Assembly: GCF_001298265.1 (NCBI RefSeq)
Contig: NZ_LGSZ01000054.1
Span: 1 to 64,000, forward strand
Reading direction: 5' to 3'
Length of the DNA: 64,000 nt
Source of the DNA: Allobosea vaviloviae
GTDB taxonomy: Bacteria; Pseudomonadota; Alphaproteobacteria; Rhizobiales; Beijerinckiaceae
Shown: one piece after another, positions 24,236-33,992 of the stretch
Numbering within the stretch: position 1 is the stretch's first letter
Layout of the letters: every line of letters starts with the position of its first letter
Notes under the pieces: generated by a model
What the model was told of the DNA's origin: nothing
Seen by the model: the letters and a program-made list of their open reading frames with translations, nothing else
Database searches by the model: none
Made by a program: the position numbers and the translations under genes

Positions 24236-24634
24236 ATGTTCAGCTTTTCTGTCACGGATGTCCGCGCCGTCATCACGCGCGGCCGGATCGACGCCGTCCT
24301 CAATGGCGGCTTTCGCAATCCCCATTACGGCCTGCTCCCCGGCCAGGACGAACGGCCCGGACTTTGGCTGGTCGCCGATGACGGCGTCTACATCATGTCC
24401 AACGGCAAGCTCGCCGAGGATCAGCGTCTGCTCGTGGTCTACGCCCAGGAGTGCGATCCAAAGACCAACCCGGACTACTGGCACTACAAGCGCCAGCACT
24501 TTGGCGGCGATGACGGCGTCGAATTTCTCGATGCCGTCGTGCTGGTGAAGCTGATCGACGCCCCGCCAACGGCGACGCATCTGACGATCGAGATCACCGA
24601 CAGCGCCCTGTCGCTTGCTCTGGTCCGGCGCTGA
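24236..24634 (+). CDS. DUF3085 domain-containing protein
   Basis: A 132-residue protein with FSVTDVRAVITRGRIDAVL, RPGLWLVADDGVYIMSNGKL and VYAQECDPKTNPDYWHYKRQ, which identify DUF3085. The function is unknown; it is part of the element backbone. The ATG at 24236 is preferred over a GTG nine bases upstream. It follows DUF1419 by 12 bases, so the two are likely one transcript. Confidence 0.75.
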   Translation: MFSFSVTDVRAVITRGRIDAVLNGGFRNPHYGLLPGQDERPGLWLVADDGVYIMSNGKLAEDQRLLVVYAQECDPKTNPDYWHYKRQHFGGDDGVEFLDAVVLVKLIDAPPTATHLTIEITDSALSLALVRR

Positions 24635-24684
24635 ACCGCCGCCCCGACCAGCCGGGTCTTCACACACCTTCCCGCAATCATCGC

Positions 24685-24710
24685 CTCCCGTCGGATCGAT
24701 CCGGCGGGAG
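24685..24710. terminator. Near-perfect palindromic hairpin before the methylase-helicase gene
   Basis: CTCCCGTCGGATC pairs with GATCCGGCGGGAG with a single T-G wobble. No run of T follows, so it may be an attenuator or operator rather than a simple terminator. It ends about 36 bases before the ATG of the large gene. Confidence 0.4.
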
Positions 24711-24746
24711 CGATGGCGCGCGCCCCGATCACAGGAGACATTCGCC

Positions 24747-27700
24747 ATGGCGCAAGATCACCGCCTCAATCTCGATCCCTTCACCATCGACCTCTTCAAT
24801 GACACCGCACTCTCCTCGGGGTTGAGCTTCGGTGTCACGGCCTTCGCCGGCGACGTCGCAGCAAATGACGACGATGATCCCGAGCCCACACCGCCGTCGC
24901 CGGCGCAGCGGATCGAGCCGCGCACGCAACAGCCCGCGACCAATCCTTGGGGCGTCAATTTCGTCCTCGACGGCGACCGCGGCCTGGCCGCGAGCTGGAA
25001 GGATCGCGCTCGCGATACCATCGCGGCGATCCGGCTCGCCACGGACATCGAAAGCCAAAAGCGGCCAGCAACTCTGGACGAGCAGGGCAGGCTGATCCGC
25101 TTCACCGGATTCGGCGCCTCCGATCTCGCCAATGGCGTCTTTCTCCGGCCAGGCGAGACGGCGTTTCGCAAGGGCTGGGAGACGATCGGGCGCTCGCTGC
25201 AGGATGCGGTTAGCGACGCCGACTACGCCTCGCTCGCCCGCTGCACGCAGTACGCCCATTTCACACCGGAGTTCATGGTGCGGGCGATCTGGACGGGCTT
25301 GCAACGGCTCGGCTGGCGCGGCGGCCGCGTGCTGGAGCCGGGCATTGGCACGGGGCTGTTCGCGGCGCTCATGCCGGAAGCCTTTCGCGATTGCGCGCAT
25401 ATCACCGGCGTCGAGCTCGATCCGACGACGGCGCGCATCGCCCGGCTGCTGCTGCCGCGCGCCCGGATCCTCACCGGCGACTTTGCGCGCATCGACCAGC
25501 CGGCGAACTTCGACCTCGCCATTGGCAATCCGCCGTTCTCCGATCGCACGGTCCGTTCCGACCGGGCCTATCGTTCGATGGGCTTGCGGCTGCACGACTA
25601 CTTCATCGCGCGATCGATCGATCTGTTGAAGCCCGGCGGGCTTGCAGCCTTCGTCACCTCGCATGGCACGATGGACAAGGCCGACGCATCGGCGCGCGAG
25701 CACATCGCGAATTCCGCCAATTTGATCGCCGCCATCCGCCTGCCGGCAGGCAGCTTCCGTGCTGATGCCGGCACGGATGTCGTCGTCGACATCCTGTTCT
25801 TCCGGAAGCGGAAACCGGGCGAGCCGAAGGGCGATCTTGTCTGGCTCGATCTGGAGGAGGTCCAGGCCGGGATAGCCGATGAGGGCGCGATCCGCGTCAA
25901 TCGCTGGTTTGCACGCCATCCCGACTTTGTCCTCGGCAGGCACGCTCTCACCTCAGGCCCCTTCGGCATGGCCTATACCTGCCAGCCGCAGACCGGCACC
26001 TCTCTCGATGCCGCGTTGGACGCCGCTATCCGTCTCCTTCCGGAGAGCCTCTATGACGGTGAGCCGGAAGCTGTCGATCTCGACGACGACCCAGCGCCCG
26101 ACGCGAAGCTTGCACTCTCGCCGGAGGCGCGAGTCCGCGAGGGGAGCTACTTCGTCGACACGCGCCGCGGCCTGATGCAGCTCGTCGACGGCCAGCCGAT
26201 CGCCGTGAAAGTTCGGCAAGGTCGTAGCGCCGAAGGCGTCCCGGAAAAGCACGTGCGGATCATCCAGAAGCTGATCCCGATCCGCGACGCTGTGCGCGAG
26301 GTCCTGGCCGCTCAGGAGCAGGATCGGCCGTGGAAGGACGCGCAGGTTCGCATGCGCATCGCCTGGTCGAGTTTTTTGCGGGACTTTGGCCCGATCAATC
26401 ACACGACGGTCTCGATCTCGGAGGACGAGACGACCGGCGAGGTCCGTGAAAACCACCGCCGGCCGAATCTGCAGCCCTTCCTCGACGATCCCGATTGCTG
26501 GCTCGTCGCCTCGATCGAGGACTACGACCTCGACACCGATACGGCGAAACCCGGTCCGCTGTTCAGCGAGCGCGTGATCGCGCCGCCGGCGTCTCCCGTC
26601 ATCACTTGCGCCACGGACGCGCTTGCCGTCGTCCTGAACGAGCGCGGCCGCGTCGATCTCGAGCATATCGCCGAGCTTCTGCATCGAGATGTTACCGGCG
26701 TCGTCGCCGAACTCGGGGACGCGATCTTCCAGAACCCGGCCGACCGCGCCTGGCAGATGGCGGACGCCTATCTGTCGGGGCCGGTGCGCGACAAGCTGAA
26801 AATTGCAGAAGCCGCTGCGGCCCTCGATCCCGGCTATGAGCGCAATGTCCGCGCTCTCGTCGCGGTCCAGCCGGCCGACCTTGGTCCTTCCGACATCACC
26901 GCCCGTCTCGGTGCGCCCTGGATTCCGGCCTCCGACGTCGTCGCCTTCGTCAAGGAGACGATGGGCGCCGAGATCACGATCCGCCATATGCCGGAGCTGG
27001 CGTCATGGACGGTGGACGCAAGACAGCTCGGCTGGCTGGCGGCGGGAACCTCCGACTGGGGCACCGGCCGCCGCCATGCCGGCGAATTGCTGACCGACGC
27101 GCTGAACAGCCGCATCCCGCAGATCTTCGATACGGTGAAGGAGGGCGGCAGCGAGCGACGTGTGCTCAACGTCGTCGATACCGAAGCCGCCAAGGAAAAG
27201 CTGCACAAGATCAAGACCGCCTTCCAGAGCTGGGTCTGGTCCGAGCCCGACCGCACCGACCGGCTGGCGCAGGTCTACAATGACCGCTTCAACAACATCG
27301 CGCCGCGCGCCTTCGACGGCTCCCATCTCAATCTGCCCGGCGCGAGCAACGCCTTCACCCTCTATCCGCACCAGAAGCGCGGCATCTGGCGGATCGTCGC
27401 GGCCGGCGCGACTTATCTCGCCCACGCCGTCGGCGCCGGCAAGACCATGACTTTCGCTTCCGCCGTGATGGAGCAATGCCGGCTCGGCCTGATCGCCAAG
27501 GCCATGCTGGTCGTGCCGGGCCATTGCCTGGCGCAGGTCGCGCGTGAGTTCCTGGCGCTCTATCCCAATGCCCGCATCCTTGTCGCCGATGAGAGCAATT
27601 TTTCGAAGGAGAAGCGCCATCGCTTTCTGTCGCGCGTCGCGACCGCGACCTGGGACGCAATCATCATCACGCATTCGGCGTTCCGCTTCATCGACGTGCC

Positions 27701-29867
27701 AAGCGCGTTCGAACAGCGGATGATCCAGGACGAGCTCGAACTCTATGAGAGCCTGCTGATCAAGGTCGAGACCGACGACCGCGTTTCGCGCAAGCGCCTC
27801 GAACGCATGAAAGAGGGCTTGAGGGAGCGGCTGGAGGCGCTCTCGACCCGCAAGGACGATCTCCTGACCATCTCGGAACTCGGCATCGACCAGATCATCA
27901 TCGACGAGGCGCAGGAGTTCCGAAAGCTCTCCTTCGCCACCAACATGTCGACGCTGAAGGGCGTCGACCCCAACGGCTCGCAGCGCGCCTGGGATCTTTA
28001 TGTGAAGTCGCGCTTTGTCGAGACGAAGAATCCTGGCCGAGCGCTCGTGCTGGCGTCGGGCACGCCGATCACCAACACGCTCGGCGAGATGTTTTCGGTG
28101 CAGCGCCTGATGGACCGTGCCGCGCTTCGCGAGCGGGGCTTGCACGAGTTCGACGCCTGGGCCTCGACCTTCGGCGACACCACGACCGAGCTCGAGCTGC
28201 AGCCATCGGGCAAATACAAGCCGGTCTCGCGTTTCGCCAGCTTCGTCAACGTCCCCGAACTCATCGCCATGTTCCGCTCCTTCGCGGACGTCGTGATGCC
28301 AGACGACCTGCGGCGCTACGTCAAAGTGCCGGCGATCTCGACTGGCCGTCGTCAGATCCTGACCGCGAAGCCGACGCCGGCTTTCAGGGCCTATCAGCGC
28401 CTGCTCGACGAACGCATCAAGGTGATCGAGATGCGCGACCGGCCGCCGGAACCGGGCGACGACATCCTGCTTTCCGTCATCATCGACGGCCGCCATGCCG
28501 CGATCGACCTGCGCCTTGTCGAGCCCGGCAACGACAACGAGCCCGAGAATAAGCTCAACCTGCTGATCGGGAACGCCCTGCGAATCTGGCGGGGGACGGC
28601 GGGCAACGCTTATGTCCGCCCGGACGGCAAGCCCTTTGAGCTTGGTGGCGCTGCCCAGATGATATTCTCCGATCTCGGCACGATCAGCGTGGAGAAGAGC
28701 CGGGGGTTTTCGGCCTATCGCTGGATCCGCGACGAGCTCGTGCGGCGAGGCGTGCCGGCCTCCGAAATCGCCTTCATGCAGGAATTCAAGAAGTCGGAAG
28801 CGAAGCAGCGCCTGTTCGGCGATGTCCGCGCCGGCAAGGTGCGCTTTCTGATCGGTTCGTCAGAGACGATGGGCACCGGCGTCAACGCCCAGCTCAGGCT
28901 GAAGGCCCTGCATCATCTCGACGTGCCCTGGCTGCCCTCGCAGATCGAGCAGCGGGAAGGCAGGATCGTGCGGCAGGGCAACCAGCATGACGAGGTCGAT
29001 ATCTTTGCCTATGCCACGCAAGGCTCGCTCGACGCCACGATGTGGCAGAACAACGAGCGAAAGGCGCGCTTCATCGCTGCTGCACTTTCGGGCGACACCT
29101 CGATCCGCCGGCTCGAAGATTTGGGCGAGGGGCAGGCCAATCAGTTCGCAATGGCGAAGGCGATCGCGTCGGGCGATCAGCGGCTGATGCAGAAGGCCGG
29201 ACTCGAGGCTGAAATCGCGCGTTTAGAGCGCCTGCGCGCCGCACATCAGGACGATCAGTTCGCCGTGCGCCGGCAGATCCGGGATGCCGAGCGCGATATC
29301 GAGGTCTCCACCCGTCGCATCAGTGAGATCAGTCGCGACATCGAGCGCCTCGCCCCGACCGCCGGCGACGCCTTCGTGATGATCGTGATGGGCACGGCTT
29401 ATGTCGAACGCAAGGAAGCCGGCCGCGCCTTGCTCAAGGAGGTCCTCACCCTTGTGCAAATGCGGCAGGAGGGCGAGGTGACCATCGCCACGATCGGCGG
29501 GTTCGACCTGGAGTTCAGCGGCGCGCGCGGCGGCCGCGACGGCTACCGCTATGAGACGATGCTGCTGCGCACCGGCACCGATCACGAGATCGATTTGCCG
29601 GTCACTGTCACGCCGCTCGGCGCGGTGTCACGGCTGGAACATGTGCTCGGGGATTTTGAGGGCGAGCGGGAGCGGCATCGTCAGCGTCTCGCTGAGGCGC
29701 AGCGCAGGCTGGCGTCGTATCGGTCGCGCAAGGGCGGGGAGTTCGCCTTTGGCACGGAGCTGGCCGAGAAGCGCCGGCAGTTGGTCGAGATCGAAACGGG
29801 GATGGCGAGCGATCTGGACGGACCCGATGCGATGAAGGCGGTCGCCGCTGATCAGACAGGCATTTGA
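24747..29867 (+). CDS. Giant N6-adenine methylase - SNF2-like helicase fusion
   Basis: A 1706-residue protein. An N6-adenine methyltransferase domain comes first, with the AdoMet loop VLEPGIGTGLFAA at about residue 198 and the catalytic NPPF at about 261. A superfamily 2/SNF2 helicase follows: Walker A in LAHAVGAGKTMTFASAVMEQ (about 897), DEAQEFRKL (about 1053), ASGTPITNT and motif VI QREGRIVRQGNQ (about 1402). The C-terminus (about 1470-1700) is rich in long charged helices, probably coiled coil. Such fusions resemble phage P1 DarB-like and strawberry-notch-like proteins of mobile elements. They are thought to protect incoming DNA by methylation or to act in defence against rivals. The ATG has AGGAGA upstream. 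Confidence 0.8.
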   Translation: MAQDHRLNLDPFTIDLFNDTALSSGLSFGVTAFAGDVAANDDDDPEPTPPSPAQRIEPRTQQPATNPWGVNFVLDGDRGLAASWKDRARDTIAAIRLATDIESQKRPATLDEQGRLIRFTGFGASDLANGVFLRPGETAFRKGWETIGRSLQDAVSDADYASLARCTQYAHFTPEFMVRAIWTGLQRLGWRGGRVLEPGIGTGLFAALMPEAFRDCAHITGVELDPTTARIARLLLPRARILTGDFARIDQPANFDLAIGNPPFSDRTVRSDRAYRSMGLRLHDYFIARSIDLLKPGGLAAFVTSHGTMDKADASAREHIANSANLIAAIRLPAGSFRADAGTDVVVDILFFRKRKPGEPKGDLVWLDLEEVQAGIADEGAIRVNRWFARHPDFVLGRHALTSGPFGMAYTCQPQTGTSLDAALDAAIRLLPESLYDGEPEAVDLDDDPAPDAKLALSPEARVREGSYFVDTRRGLMQLVDGQPIAVKVRQGRSAEGVPEKHVRIIQKLIPIRDAVREVLAAQEQDRPWKDAQVRMRIAWSSFLRDFGPINHTTVSISEDETTGEVRENHRRPNLQPFLDDPDCWLVASIEDYDLDTDTAKPGPLFSERVIAPPASPVITCATDALAVVLNERGRVDLEHIAELLHRDVTGVVAELGDAIFQNPADRAWQMADAYLSGPVRDKLKIAEAAAALDPGYERNVRALVAVQPADLGPSDITARLGAPWIPASDVVAFVKETMGAEITIRHMPELASWTVDARQLGWLAAGTSDWGTGRRHAGELLTDALNSRIPQIFDTVKEGGSERRVLNVVDTEAAKEKLHKIKTAFQSWVWSEPDRTDRLAQVYNDRFNNIAPRAFDGSHLNLPGASNAFTLYPHQKRGIWRIVAAGATYLAHAVGAGKTMTFASAVMEQCRLGLIAKAMLVVPGHCLAQVAREFLALYPNARILVADESNFSKEKRHRFLSRVATATWDAIIITHSAFRFIDVPSAFEQRMIQDELELYESLLIKVETDDRVSRKRLERMKEGLRERLEALSTRKDDLLTISELGIDQIIIDEAQEFRKLSFATNMSTLKGVDPNGSQRAWDLYVKSRFVETKNPGRALVLASGTPITNTLGEMFSVQRLMDRAALRERGLHEFDAWASTFGDTTTELELQPSGKYKPVSRFASFVNVPELIAMFRSFADVVMPDDLRRYVKVPAISTGRRQILTAKPTPAFRAYQRLLDERIKVIEMRDRPPEPGDDILLSVIIDGRHAAIDLRLVEPGNDNEPENKLNLLIGNALRIWRGTAGNAYVRPDGKPFELGGAAQMIFSDLGTISVEKSRGFSAYRWIRDELVRRGVPASEIAFMQEFKKSEAKQRLFGDVRAGKVRFLIGSSETMGTGVNAQLRLKALHHLDVPWLPSQIEQREGRIVRQGNQHDEVDIFAYATQGSLDATMWQNNERKARFIAAALSGDTSIRRLEDLGEGQANQFAMAKAIASGDQRLMQKAGLEAEIARLERLRAAHQDDQFAVRRQIRDAERDIEVSTRRISEISRDIERLAPTAGDAFVMIVMGTAYVERKEAGRALLKEVLTLVQMRQEGEVTIATIGGFDLEFSGARGGRDGYRYETMLLRTGTDHEIDLPVTVTPLGAVSRLEHVLGDFEGERERHRQRLAEAQRRLASYRSRKGGEFAFGTELAEKRRQLVEIETGMASDLDGPDAMKAVAADQTGI

Positions 29868-30136
29868 AGGAATGAAAACCAAGCGAAAGGGCGAGAGAAG
29901 AAAGAGGCTTGCTCGCCGATCGGCCATTCCGGTGGCGCTGACGCTCAACCGCCGCCGTCGCGATCCCGGCCCGTCGTCCTTCGGAGGGCTTTTGCCCCGC
30001 TTGTCCGGCCGGGCCGGGATGCTCGGCCGCAGTTGCACCGGCCTGTCCGCTCCGCGGGCGGGGAGGGGTCTTCGGGAAGAAGACTGAACCGGACAGGTCG
30101 AGGCCTTGGTCCGACACCCCCTCAAGGAGCGTTCCC

Positions 30137-31819
30137 ATGCATCTCATGAAAGTCGATCCGCGCGCGCTGAAGGAGAATTCCGATCGTTCGCGCCAGACGA
30201 AATCAACTCCGCAGGCCGACGCGCTGTTGCTGGCGACGATCAAGGCGGTCGGTCTCGTCCAACCGCCGGTGATCGCGCCGGAGACCGATGGCGGCAATGG
30301 CTACATCATCGATTCCGGGCACCGCCGCGTGAGGCAGGCAATCGCGGCCGGGCTGGAGGAGATCGACGTCCTTGTCGTCGATGCCGCCAACGACAATGGC
30401 GCGATGCGGAGCATGGTCGAGAACATCGCCCGCGAGCCGTTGAACCCGGTCGATCAGTGGCGAGCGATCGAGCGGCTCGTCGCGCTCGGCTGGACCGAGG
30501 AGGCGATCGGCATCGCGCTCGCACTGCCGGTGCGCCAGATCAGAAAGCTCAGGCTGCTGGCGAATGTATTGCCTGCGATGCTGGACCTCATGGCCAAGGG
30601 CGACATGCCCAACGAGCAGCAACTGCGCGCGATCGCGGCAGCGAACCTCGACGAGCAGCGCGAGGTTTGGAAGGCGCATAGACCTAAGAAGGGCGATCCG
30701 CAGGTGTCCTGGTGGAGCGTGGCGAACGCTCTGTCGAAGAAGCGCATGTACGCGCGCGACGCGAGCTTCGGCGACGACCTCGCCCAGGCTTACGGCATCA
30801 CTTGGGTCGAGGATCTGTTCGCGCCGGCCGACGAGGACAGCCGCTACACCACCAATTTCGAAGCGTTTCTGGGGGCCCAGCAGGAATGGATGACTATCAA
30901 CCTGCCCAAGCGAGGCGTCATCACCGACGTCAACAACTGGGGTCAGGTCGTGCTGCCGCCCAAGGCCGACCGAGTCCACGGCAAGCCGGGCAAGGGCGAT
31001 AGGACCGCGATGTATCTCGACCGCGAGGGCAAGGTGCAGAGCGTGCATTTTCGGCTGCCGGAGCCGAAGAAGAGCAAGGGCGCCGACGAGGCCGAGGGCG
31101 GCGATGATGCGATCGTCATGGCCAAGCCGCGGCCGGACGTGACCCGCAAGGGCGTCGAGATGATCGGCGACCTGCGCACCGATGCGCTGCACGAGGCGTT
31201 GGCGCGAGCGCCGATCGAGGACGACACGCTGATGGCGCTGCTCGTGCTCGCGCTCGCCGGCCGCAACATCTCGGTCCAGTCGGGCGCGTCCGACGACGTC
31301 TACGGTTTTGCGCGGATGGAGCGCCATGCCGTACGTCTGGTGGATGGTGACGGTAAACTTGCCTTCGATCGCGACGCGCTGCGGATCGCCGCCCGGTCCG
31401 CCCTGATCGACGTCTTGTCGGCCCGTCAGAACCGGACCGACAGCGGAATCGTCGCACGTTTGGCGGGCGATGCGATCGGCGCGGACGGCTTTTTGCCGAG
31501 CATGGGCACGGAGGAGTTCCTGTCCTGCCTGTCGCGCCAGGCGCTGGAGCGCTCCTGCAAGGACACGTCCGTACTGCCCCGTGCTCGAGTGAAGGACACG
31601 CGCGTCGCGCTCGTCGAGCATTTCAAGGAGCAGCGCTTCGTCCATCCGTCGGCGGTGTTCGCGCCGGCGGCAGCCGAGGTCGCGAGTTGGCGGTCCAAGA
31701 GCGCCGACGCTGCGGACACCGCCGCTAGCGACGCCCAGGAGGAGTCCAGCGAGGCGGCGGGAACCGACGAAGGCGAATTCGACGTCGTCGACGAAGCCTA
31801 TCGAGTCGCAGCCGAGTAG
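30137..31819 (+). CDS. Orphan ParB/RepB/Spo0J-family protein of the element backbone
   Basis: A 560-residue ParB-like protein. The N-terminal domain shows DALLLATIKAVGLVQPPVIA, IDSGHRRVRQAIAAGLEEID and RSMVENIAREPLNPVDQWRA, then an HTH in TEEAIGIALALPVRQIRKLR. The long C-terminal part of about 350 residues has no domain I recognise and ends in a low-complexity acidic tail (ESSEAAGTDEGEFDVVDEA). No ParA is adjacent. Such proteins are standard members of this backbone between the methylase-helicase and the regulator gene and may be DNA-organising rather than partition proteins. AAGGAGC precedes the ATG. Confidence 0.8.
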   Translation: MHLMKVDPRALKENSDRSRQTKSTPQADALLLATIKAVGLVQPPVIAPETDGGNGYIIDSGHRRVRQAIAAGLEEIDVLVVDAANDNGAMRSMVENIAREPLNPVDQWRAIERLVALGWTEEAIGIALALPVRQIRKLRLLANVLPAMLDLMAKGDMPNEQQLRAIAAANLDEQREVWKAHRPKKGDPQVSWWSVANALSKKRMYARDASFGDDLAQAYGITWVEDLFAPADEDSRYTTNFEAFLGAQQEWMTINLPKRGVITDVNNWGQVVLPPKADRVHGKPGKGDRTAMYLDREGKVQSVHFRLPEPKKSKGADEAEGGDDAIVMAKPRPDVTRKGVEMIGDLRTDALHEALARAPIEDDTLMALLVLALAGRNISVQSGASDDVYGFARMERHAVRLVDGDGKLAFDRDALRIAARSALIDVLSARQNRTDSGIVARLAGDAIGADGFLPSMGTEEFLSCLSRQALERSCKDTSVLPRARVKDTRVALVEHFKEQRFVHPSAVFAPAAAEVASWRSKSADAADTAASDAQEESSEAAGTDEGEFDVVDEAYRVAAE

Positions 31820-31849
31820 TCGCGCTCCTCATCCTGCCCCGATCCACAT

Positions 31850-31884
31850 CCGCCGCCGGCCTCGCGCCGGCGGCGGTCTTGTTT
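31850..31884 (+). terminator. Rho-independent-type terminator after the orphan parB
   Basis: CCGCCGCCGGC and its exact complement GCCGGCGGCGG flank a 5-base loop, followed by TCTTGTTT. It lies 31 bases after the parB-like stop codon. Confidence 0.7.
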
Positions 31885-31913
31885 CCACACCTGCTCCATC
31901 ACGGAGGACACAC

Positions 31914-32387
31914 ATGTCCGCGCACGCCATCTTCGACAATGCCCCGATCGGCTCCCTCATTGCCTGGTCCGACGGGACGCCGCGGCCACTGGCGCGCTTC
32001 ACGAAAAAGCTTTCGGCCTGGCTGACCAGCAATGGCAGGGGCCGCCTGATCCGGAAGCAGGGCGCAAGGGCCATGGGCAATCTCAGCCTGTCCGCCTGCT
32101 TCACACTGCACGAGGCGGATTTTGGCGCAGGCGGCGTCATCGCTTTGCGCGTCCATAGGACTTTCTCGCTCGACTCTTCGCTGCGCTTCAGCGTGATCGA
32201 GCGGCCGGTCATCGGCTCGGTCCGCGTCTTCGACCGGCTCGGCGAGGAGGCCGAGCTCGTCCACCTCGCGTCGCATCGGCCGGCGGCGGAGGAATGGCTC
32301 TCTCGCCAGGGCTTTCCGCGCGCAGTGCTCGAGGAGGTAACGGCCGACGAGGTCGGCGCCGCGGTCGGCGAGGGGAGGGCGGCATGA
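31914..32387 (+). CDS. Element-backbone protein, annotated 'regulator' type, function unknown
   Basis: A 157-residue soluble protein with IGSLIAWSDGTPRPLARFTK and LSACFTLHEADFGAGGVIAL. I associate it with small 'regulator' proteins encoded in this position of alphaproteobacterial integrative elements, but no DNA-binding motif is visible. GGAGG precedes the ATG. The stop overlaps the DUF7007 gene by ATGA. Confidence 0.55.
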   Translation: MSAHAIFDNAPIGSLIAWSDGTPRPLARFTKKLSAWLTSNGRGRLIRKQGARAMGNLSLSACFTLHEADFGAGGVIALRVHRTFSLDSSLRFSVIERPVIGSVRVFDRLGEEAELVHLASHRPAAEEWLSRQGFPRAVLEEVTADEVGAAVGEGRAA

Positions 32388-33268
32388 ACGATGTCCTCGC
32401 TTGCGACGCGACCGACGTTACGCCGGAAACCCCCGAGATCGAGTTTGGCCGATCGACCGAGGGTTTTTCGGTCGCCCGGGTAGCTGACACGGCCTTCGCC
32501 ATGCTGCCGGCCCGCAACGGGCGGCATTATCTCGCGACGGGCTGGCGGATTGAGCGCCCGATCGCGGAGTGGCGTCGGTCCGATTTTTACGGCCATTCCG
32601 GCAGACTGGCGGATGGGGCCGCGTTTCGCGCCAAAGTCCTGGAGCACGCGGAGCATCAGCGTGAGAAGGGGGCTCTTGGTCGAACGCAGATGCGCAGCAA
32701 GTCGCAAACGCCGTGGGGCATGTCGCAGGGCACGACCCTCTACGCCGACGGCGTCGAATCCCATTCGACCGCCGGACATGGCGGCTTCAAGCTCTCAGCC
32801 GAGCGGAACGAACACGTCCACCCACTCCTGCGTGCGGAAGGCGGCTGGTACGAGGAGGATTGCGCCTGGGCAATCGTCGCCATCACCTTCCCCGACCTCT
32901 TCAGCGGTTTCGAGCGGCGCTGCGCCGAGCGCTCGATCAAGGATAGCTGGCCCGACGCGTGGGAGGCGATGTCCGTGACCGAGCTCGGACCGGGCGAATC
33001 CTATGAGAAGGACCGGCGTGCCTTCCACCAGGCACATGCCGGGGACTGGATCGTGGTTTCGGCGATGGGGTCAGGACATTACAAGGGGTTTGTCGAGTGC
33101 GTCGCCACGCCCGGCGGCCGGCGCGGCGAGGGGACCGAGGAGCGCCGCTTTCTCGTTCCAGCGGACGAGTATGCGGTCGGCCGGTTCGGCTTCGTCATCG
33201 ATCCGAGCCGTCATGCTGTCTATGGTGGGCCTTCCAGCTTCCTCGGCTGGCAGCGCAGGGCATCGTGA
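32384..33268 (+). CDS. DUF7007 domain-containing protein
   Basis: A 294-residue protein with TPWGMSQGTTLYADGVESHS, STAGHGGFKLS, HPLLRAEGGWYEEDCAWAIV and a C-terminal FGFVIDPSRHAVYGGP. These mark DUF7007, a family of unknown function common on conjugative elements. HGG and a conserved EEDCAW segment might form a metal or catalytic site, which is a guess. It overlaps the genes on both sides by 4 and 1 bases, so it is expressed together with them. Confidence 0.65.
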   Translation: MNDVLACDATDVTPETPEIEFGRSTEGFSVARVADTAFAMLPARNGRHYLATGWRIERPIAEWRRSDFYGHSGRLADGAAFRAKVLEHAEHQREKGALGRTQMRSKSQTPWGMSQGTTLYADGVESHSTAGHGGFKLSAERNEHVHPLLRAEGGWYEEDCAWAIVAITFPDLFSGFERRCAERSIKDSWPDAWEAMSVTELGPGESYEKDRRAFHQAHAGDWIVVSAMGSGHYKGFVECVATPGGRRGEGTEERRFLVPADEYAVGRFGFVIDPSRHAVYGGPSSFLGWQRRAS

Positions 33269-33594
33269 TGGCGATCTCGTTTGAGACGTTGGCGCAGCTC
33301 TCTCGCATGGAGGAGGCGCGCCGGCAGGTCCAGCGCCAGCTCGAGCTGATCGACCGGCAGATTACGCGCCGGGCGGCCGCGCTGGTCCCGCACCAGCGCA
33401 AACGCCATGGCGATCGGCGAGGGAAATCGTCCGATGTGTGCATGGTGCTGGAACGCTATCGCTTGACTCTTGCTGCGCTGACGGCCGAGCGTCAGCCGGA
33501 GATCGACGCTCTGTCGCGCAAACTCGCTCGGCAGGACCAGGCCATCGCCGCCCATCACGAGCGTCAACAGATTGCGCTTTCGCGCGCGGCGTGA
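33268..33594 (+). CDS. Small coiled-coil protein of the backbone
   Basis: A 108-residue, highly charged helical protein: MEEARRQVQRQLELIDRQIT and DALSRKLARQDQAIAAHHER suggest two antiparallel coiled-coil helices. No named family is recognised. Its start overlaps the DUF7007 stop (TGATG). It is probably a structural or accessory factor of the element. Confidence 0.6.
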   Translation: MAISFETLAQLSRMEEARRQVQRQLELIDRQITRRAAALVPHQRKRHGDRRGKSSDVCMVLERYRLTLAALTAERQPEIDALSRKLARQDQAIAAHHERQQIALSRAA

Positions 33595-33992
33595 CCGGGC
33601 GATGCGGGGGGCGTTGCAGGTCCGTCAGTTCCGAGGCAATCGGCGGCGCATGGCTGCGAGGCCGTGAGTGTTCGTTCCGGTTGCGTCACTGAGGCGAGGC
33701 CGGGCTGGCCCTCGTCCTCTCGGGTTTGCTGCGGTCTGAACCGTTGGCCAGGCGCTTCAAGGCCGCGTGCCGCGCCGCGTGGCGGCCGGCCTTCGCCGAT
33801 CTCGCAGACGAGGCGCAGCGTCCTTCGCGAGGGCTAATGCCCTGCTTGGCCGCAGGCCTCGTCCGCTCGCCTGGCAAAGGCCGGGCCCTGATGCGCCAGG
33901 GCATTCGACGGTTCGGGTCGACCGCACCCGAGGGGACGAAGGCCAAGCGCCGATCCGGCTCCGAAGGCGCAACCGAAAAAAGGACTTTTCCC
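33595..33992. other. 398-bp GC-rich leader without a gene
   Basis: I see no supported gene. The segment has high GC and many short inverted repeats. The reading frame of the next gene happens to be open back to 33726, but no ribosome binding site or family similarity supports that extension. Confidence 0.4.

Noticed and set aside
27003..28496. 497-codon minus-strand frame inside the methylase-helicase gene
   Set aside because: It lies entirely antisense to helicase motifs in the plus strand and has no family resemblance. Long antisense frames are expected in high-GC DNA.
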